Source: Ciona savignyi | Taxonomy: Eukaryota; Chordata; Ascidiacea; Phlebobranchia; Cionidae | Direction of reading: 5' to 3' | DNA length: 64,000 bases | Assembly: GCA_000149265.1 (NCBI GenBank) | Contig: CH003106.1 | Span: 218,924-282,923 of the forward strand | Part shown: piece after piece, positions 55,101-61,100 of the stretch | Layout of the letters: every line of letters starts with the position of its first letter | Numbering within the stretch: the first letter of the stretch is position 1 | Notes under the pieces: model-generated | What the model was told of the DNA's origin: nothing | Database searches by the model: none | Seen by the model: the letters and a program-made list of their open reading frames with translations, nothing else | Position numbers and translations under genes: made by a program

Positions 55101-58100
55101 AATGTTACGTGCTAAATATACAGGACTAAATTTTTTTATAATGCTTTGTGTTCGCACAAAGTGATAATATTGGTTTAAGGAATATACTGCACTGGTTTCA
55201 TTTTTAAACGATATTCTCGAAAATTATTGTATTTATTCAGTATCAACATATTTTGTTTGAAAGATTTATTGTACAGTTTCAATCATTCGTCATAATTTAT
55301 TTACACTGTAACGGTTTCAGTGACACGACTGTACAGAGTATACTGTATTTTGTCAATTGACATTTAAATAATTCGGTTCCTGTAAAGTACAAAAAGGTGC
55401 CAGAATAATTTAGCTGTAGTTTCGAAAAATTGTCCGTTCCTGTTTAGATTTGGTGTACTCGACGACTGCGTTGCTTTCCGCTTTTCCTTCCCGGTTATAC
55501 TAACACGTTTTTATTGTAACTTTTTACTACACGAAAGCATACATTTTTTCATTATAGATAGCAGATATAAGTTTTCTATGATTCTACACTGTCCCTACCT
55601 TATCACATGTGATGTAATACGCTTGACTATTTCGTCATAGGTAGTGCAAATAGATCGATTGAAACGACGTGAGATATCCACAACAGTACTGATCATCATA
55701 GTTTGCAAATGCTGGCTTCGATTAAGCAACCACTGTAAGCAAAGCATTTTTAGATAAACTTGTTATTTAATGAGCATAATAAACAGTGTCAGTATAAAGA
55801 AATGTAATATGTTGATGTAATTGAATTGCTTGACTGCCGCTTCTGGCAAAGTAATTACCTAACAGCAAAGAGCAGCATTTTTTGTTGGTGCAACCAGTGT
55901 ACGTTGATACGGGACCAGTTGGTCGTTTTTAACAAATAATAAGACCAGTCGAATAGATTAGTGGTTTATAGCGTCTCTCATAAGCCACATTTGGTTGCAG
56001 ATTCAAAACTGGTCGCCAGCTAGGGTGGGTATGTCTTTTGGCAAGGTACCTCGCAGACAAAGCATACGCACAGTGGTTATTCTAAATATGAAAGAACGTC
56101 CCAATCATATAAAATACACTGCATTAACTGCCGTCACCCGACGGTGGATGCAACGTAATGTGACGATTACTTGTATTATAACGGCTCTTGCGTCCCCCTT
56201 CTCCATATTTACGGGGATAAACATGAAATTCCTATCCAATTTTGGATTGGCATGGTAAAGAACCCAGAAAATGTTTTTTTAAATAATTTTCCATCATAAG
56301 TGCAAAACGACTCTAAATCTCTCAAACGACTGATATTTGTATAATCCAGAAAAGTATTTGGAGATCCTACAATAAAATGAACCTTACTTGATTTAGTTCT
56401 TTACAGTCGAGCAAGAATAAATGCATCGGGACGTGTACTTGCAAACTGCTAATACTTCTTGACATGGAACGCAGTTTCTCTAGTTCTTTAACGTAGCTAC
56501 GAAGAGGGGGCTCTCGTTCCAGAAAATGCGCCACCTTGCGATCGGTGTGCGAATTCAAAAGATGATTGTACGCGGGTTCGTAAACCGAACAGTATCTGTC
56601 AGATTTACAAGTAACTAACAGGATTCTGCACAACTTAACGCTACGTTGGAAAATTCATACCTGGTAGGACCATGACTGTTACTCTGTACAACAGCACTTA
56701 TTCGCTGTTTTGCAACCACAACAATTTCATCAGAAATTTGGACTGAAGAAAGGGGGGCGACTTGAAGATTTTCAACCGGTTGAAAAAGTAAGTTCTCCAA
56801 TTTTGGTAATTGTTGTACACTCTGAATATATACACTTGATTAGAACGGTAGTCGTACGAATGCTTATTGTTATAATCCAGTAATCACTTACCATAACTAT
56901 GATATCTAACACCAGATGAAGTTGCGATATCAGACCGTCAAATCCAGGCGAGAATGTCGTGGTTGCGTTTTCTATGTCAGATTGCTGCGGAAAATAAATA
57001 ATATGCATCTTTGAGATATGAACGTTTTTATTATTTTTACAATTTTGATCAGGCTGATAGTTAAGTTTCGTCCTTAAAAGCGTTTAACACCAGCCAAAAG
57101 GTTGTTTTATCGATACTAGTCTCTGGAAAGTCGATTTTGTCACGGTACATTTTAACCCACCATGAAAAACTTGATCGGGTGAGGCATTGTTGGAAGTTGA
57201 AATCCGCTTTCTTCGTAAGTTCCTTCGTACTTATTGCCGTGCCTATATGAAATAACAAACAAGTAACTGATATTGGTAAAAATATATCTCAATTTAAGAA
57301 TCAAGATCCAAAAGCAAAATGAGTCTTAATCGTGATTTTGACGAAAATGTAGAGAAACAACAGTGCATTTTTATATTAAGTTACCAGTACTGTTGATAAG
57401 GGAAACAAATTTACAATTTTTTTTAAGAAATGCACAATTTCAATTTTACGAAAGTGGTATGGTATGAGTCGAAATGTTCAGTTCTCAAAGGTTTCCGTGT
57501 GCAATAATTAACAGTTGACACAGGACGCGAGATGCAACAATCAAAAGTTTAAGCGAGCTAAGTTTCGAATCCATGATGGGGTCGACATAAAGTCCGTTTT
57601 TGCATACAATTAGGTATATGAAGTACTATAGGTCGCGTTAACCATGTCGACCGTATCGGACTCTCAATTACTATATCCACACGTCGTATAAACACTGGCT
57701 GACCTGTAGTGTTCGAGCAATAGAATAAAATCGTGGATTGATTTCCGCACAAGATCTCTCACGATATTCGACATCAGGGTTGCAAGGCACCCGAAGAAGT
57801 GGTCCATTCCGTCCATTCTACTCTTCTAAAAATGCCAGAAAAACTTGAAATGTCAGAATGTAATCGGTGGCATTTATAAAATACAACAAACTTTAGAAAC
57901 ACAGTAATTGAAGGCATTTTTAGATATTCAACACGGGCGATCATTTTATCTCTATTTTATACTACATTAAACACAAGTGTATTTAAGCAAATAAATCATT
58001 ATTTCAAGTTTACACGCCTTTCGCAAGCTGTAAGTTTACCTCATCTCCGCAAGCGACAGATGATTCGACGGCGTCTTTATTTTCACGCACGATTTCTGCA

Positions 58101-61100
58101 CAGTCTTGTAGCCAGATAAAGCGCAGGTGGTTCGCGGCTTCTTGACTCGATCTCTTCACTTCTTCAATCCATTCCTCAATTGTCATTGGCATTTGAAAGT
58201 ACATTCTCTGTATGTCTACCAGCCGAAAGCTGGCGTACCTAAAAAATACAACCAATCGATTTTGTATGCACATATAACAATTATATTAAATATTTACTGC
58301 TTTTATTTTAAGCTAGAGAAAAAGAAAACGCCTAATCGACGAATTCTAGGATGTCATATTATATTAAAAAAACTGTGGCCTTAGTCATCATTAATTTTGG
58401 CAACTTAGTTGGATATGCCATAAAATCGGAGGATTCGTCAAAAAAACACTTGTTTGTTTGGAAAATTTATGAGATAAAGGACCCTGCCGGATTAAAAGAA
58501 AGTTGCGCAAGTTATTTAATGTTGTTGTATTTTCCGTTGCATGTCATGTATTATACTATAGCATGACCCGAATTATTTATTATCGACGTAGGTATTATGT
58601 AACTGCAATTGGTTGTATTTAGGAAACAAAGGTAATTAATATATTTACAACCACCATTGATGCAGCAGGTTGTGACAATATCTGCTTTTTAAGCATATAG
58701 ATGTCGAGTGGGACTATACGTGAAGGCGGGAATGAAATACAAAGAAAAAAATCACCATAAGATGGGTTCGTGTTTAGTAAAAATTTCTGCATGTCATTAG
58801 TTTAAACTCAGTGCATAAAGGGAGGGAAGTAAGGATTGGTATGAGTTTCCGTAATTCAATTTCCGTATTTTACTACTGGTTGATTTCGTTTAGCTGCGCA
58901 AAATATACGTGCCTACTTATTTTTTAAATGACGGAAGGGAAAACTGGCCGTCTTTATAAACAACACTTGTGGCTGATGTTTTAGGAAGGTGACCGATTAA
59001 GTAATTTAGACTTCCAGTCTGATATATTATAAAGTTAATTCGAATTCCTAATCGTCACCTTAACCAGCACAAGTCTTTTACCGGCGAGATAGATTTTATG
59101 CTATATTAAAACGAGCCAAAATAAAATATGAGATGAAATAAACTTCCTTACTTAATTTCCCATTTGAGTAGAATTTGGGCATTCACTGGATGGTTTATGA
59201 AAAGGTTAGATCGGATGAGACTTCGTGCGTGCTTCAGTGTTTCGTACCACGGGTAGCGCCATCTTCCCGCAGACTGAGATGGCTAGAAAATGTGACCTAA
59301 CAGTTAACGTGACCGATTTATATACCAAATTCTACAAAAATGGCCTTATTAACTAGCCCATCATGGATGCAAACTCAGCCAAGAATAAAAAAAAAATGGA
59401 TTTAAACTCAGCACAAAATATACTTTTATAGAAAAAAATCAAACATAGCAATCCGTTGATTCTGTGTGTAAAACTGTGTCCGGTCAGAGAAGATTTTGTT
59501 TACTTTTATGGAATAAAAGGATACAGTATACATGTATGACGATAAACGATCAGTTAGTTGTCTACTTATCTCCTATATCGGATTACAGCAAGGGAACTAT
59601 TTCAATATTGTTTTTATTTTCGACTGCATTTCATGTATTACTGTATTATAGTATGACCCGATTGATTCCCTTGGGAGGAAAAGTCGTACAAAAACCCTAA
59701 TTAGTGGCACAGCTGCCGCAATGGCTTTTAGAGCGGTACCAGTTACCTGTCGATGAAAACCACATATGACATTGTGCTGTACACTGTACTATTTTAATAC
59801 CATGCAGGTCATTTTTAATCTTCACCCCGATTCATACAAACAAACCTTTGGTTGTATCTTTAAACCAAGTCTTTCTTGTTCGTTAGAATCCAGTAATATG
59901 TAGTCAAGCACTGCTTTCTTGATACTCTCGGTATACAGATTTGAAACTTCCTAAAGAAAATTAAATTATCATGAAACCAATTATTGATACCATTGTGCCA
60001 TTTAAAAAAAAACGGAGATGATTCTACATTAAGTAGTCTGCGGCTCATAGTTGTGGAGGTACCGAAATTATTAAAATGTTCTGTGTTTAAATTCTATTAA
60101 AAAAACAACATCGTTAACGCAAGATATGTCAAGACGCATATTCTTTTTAGAATTTGTACATCTTATCGTTCTAATTGCATCAAAGTGTTTTTTATTGGTT
60201 CTTATTTTCTTTCTCATGGAATAGTATACATCGACCAACAGATCCGACATTTAATTATTGTTTGAATATAATTGTGTCACATAAACCCTAGGCTTTCCTA
60301 CAATACGCACAATGGTGTCGCTGGAGATTACGATCATTAAATTATTATGGAAGCTATTTTGCCACCGAATGGTTAACGCGACCGATGCATATACCAATTT
60401 CTATATCACAAGTGTCTTCATGACGAACTCACCCCAGGTTTAAAACGTAGTCAGTAAAAATAAAAATATTTATTTTTACGGCATTGGTTACAAACAGAAT
60501 ACCTTTGATTGAATAAAAGATCGTTTTCATAGTGTAAAATGTAGTGGTCAGGACGCGAATTTCGACATACGACCTAGTTAAAGTAATACATGCGAAAGGT
60601 AAATCCTCATTGATACTATTATACATACGTTGTGGAGGTTTTCTAGAATTTGCGGCCATGTAAGTTTGAGCTTCGTTTTCAAGAGTGACAATGAGTTATT
60701 TTTCCATGTATTTGGCATAGGTGATACCATGGATCCATCAATGGATTTCGAAATAAAGGAGAGGTACCTGTAACAAGTACGAAAATTGCTTTGTATAAAA
60801 AAAGTTAAATTAAATTTAATACGGTGTAAATACGTTGAACAGAATATATTCGATGCCAAAGTACAAATCATACCCGGAATAGTGCTGTAAGTACAAAACA
60901 AATATAATCTAAAAATCCTGTAATATTTTAAAACTAAAATCAAATTTTGTTAGTAAATGCTGTCCTCGTAAAATCGATAGTACCATCCGAAGTAAGGTGT
61001 CGGGAAATCACACATTAAATAAATTATTAAAATAAATATGCATTATAGGCGACATAAGGTCTGTGGTTAACATGGATATACAAATTTTGCATTAGTTCAG

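Noticed and set aside
57061-57160. Longer reading of dynein exon 57161-57242 in another frame to a TAA
   Set aside because: It breaks phase with the preceding exon (57704-57825). The shorter exon with donor after TTCATG joins both sides in phase and better fits the family.
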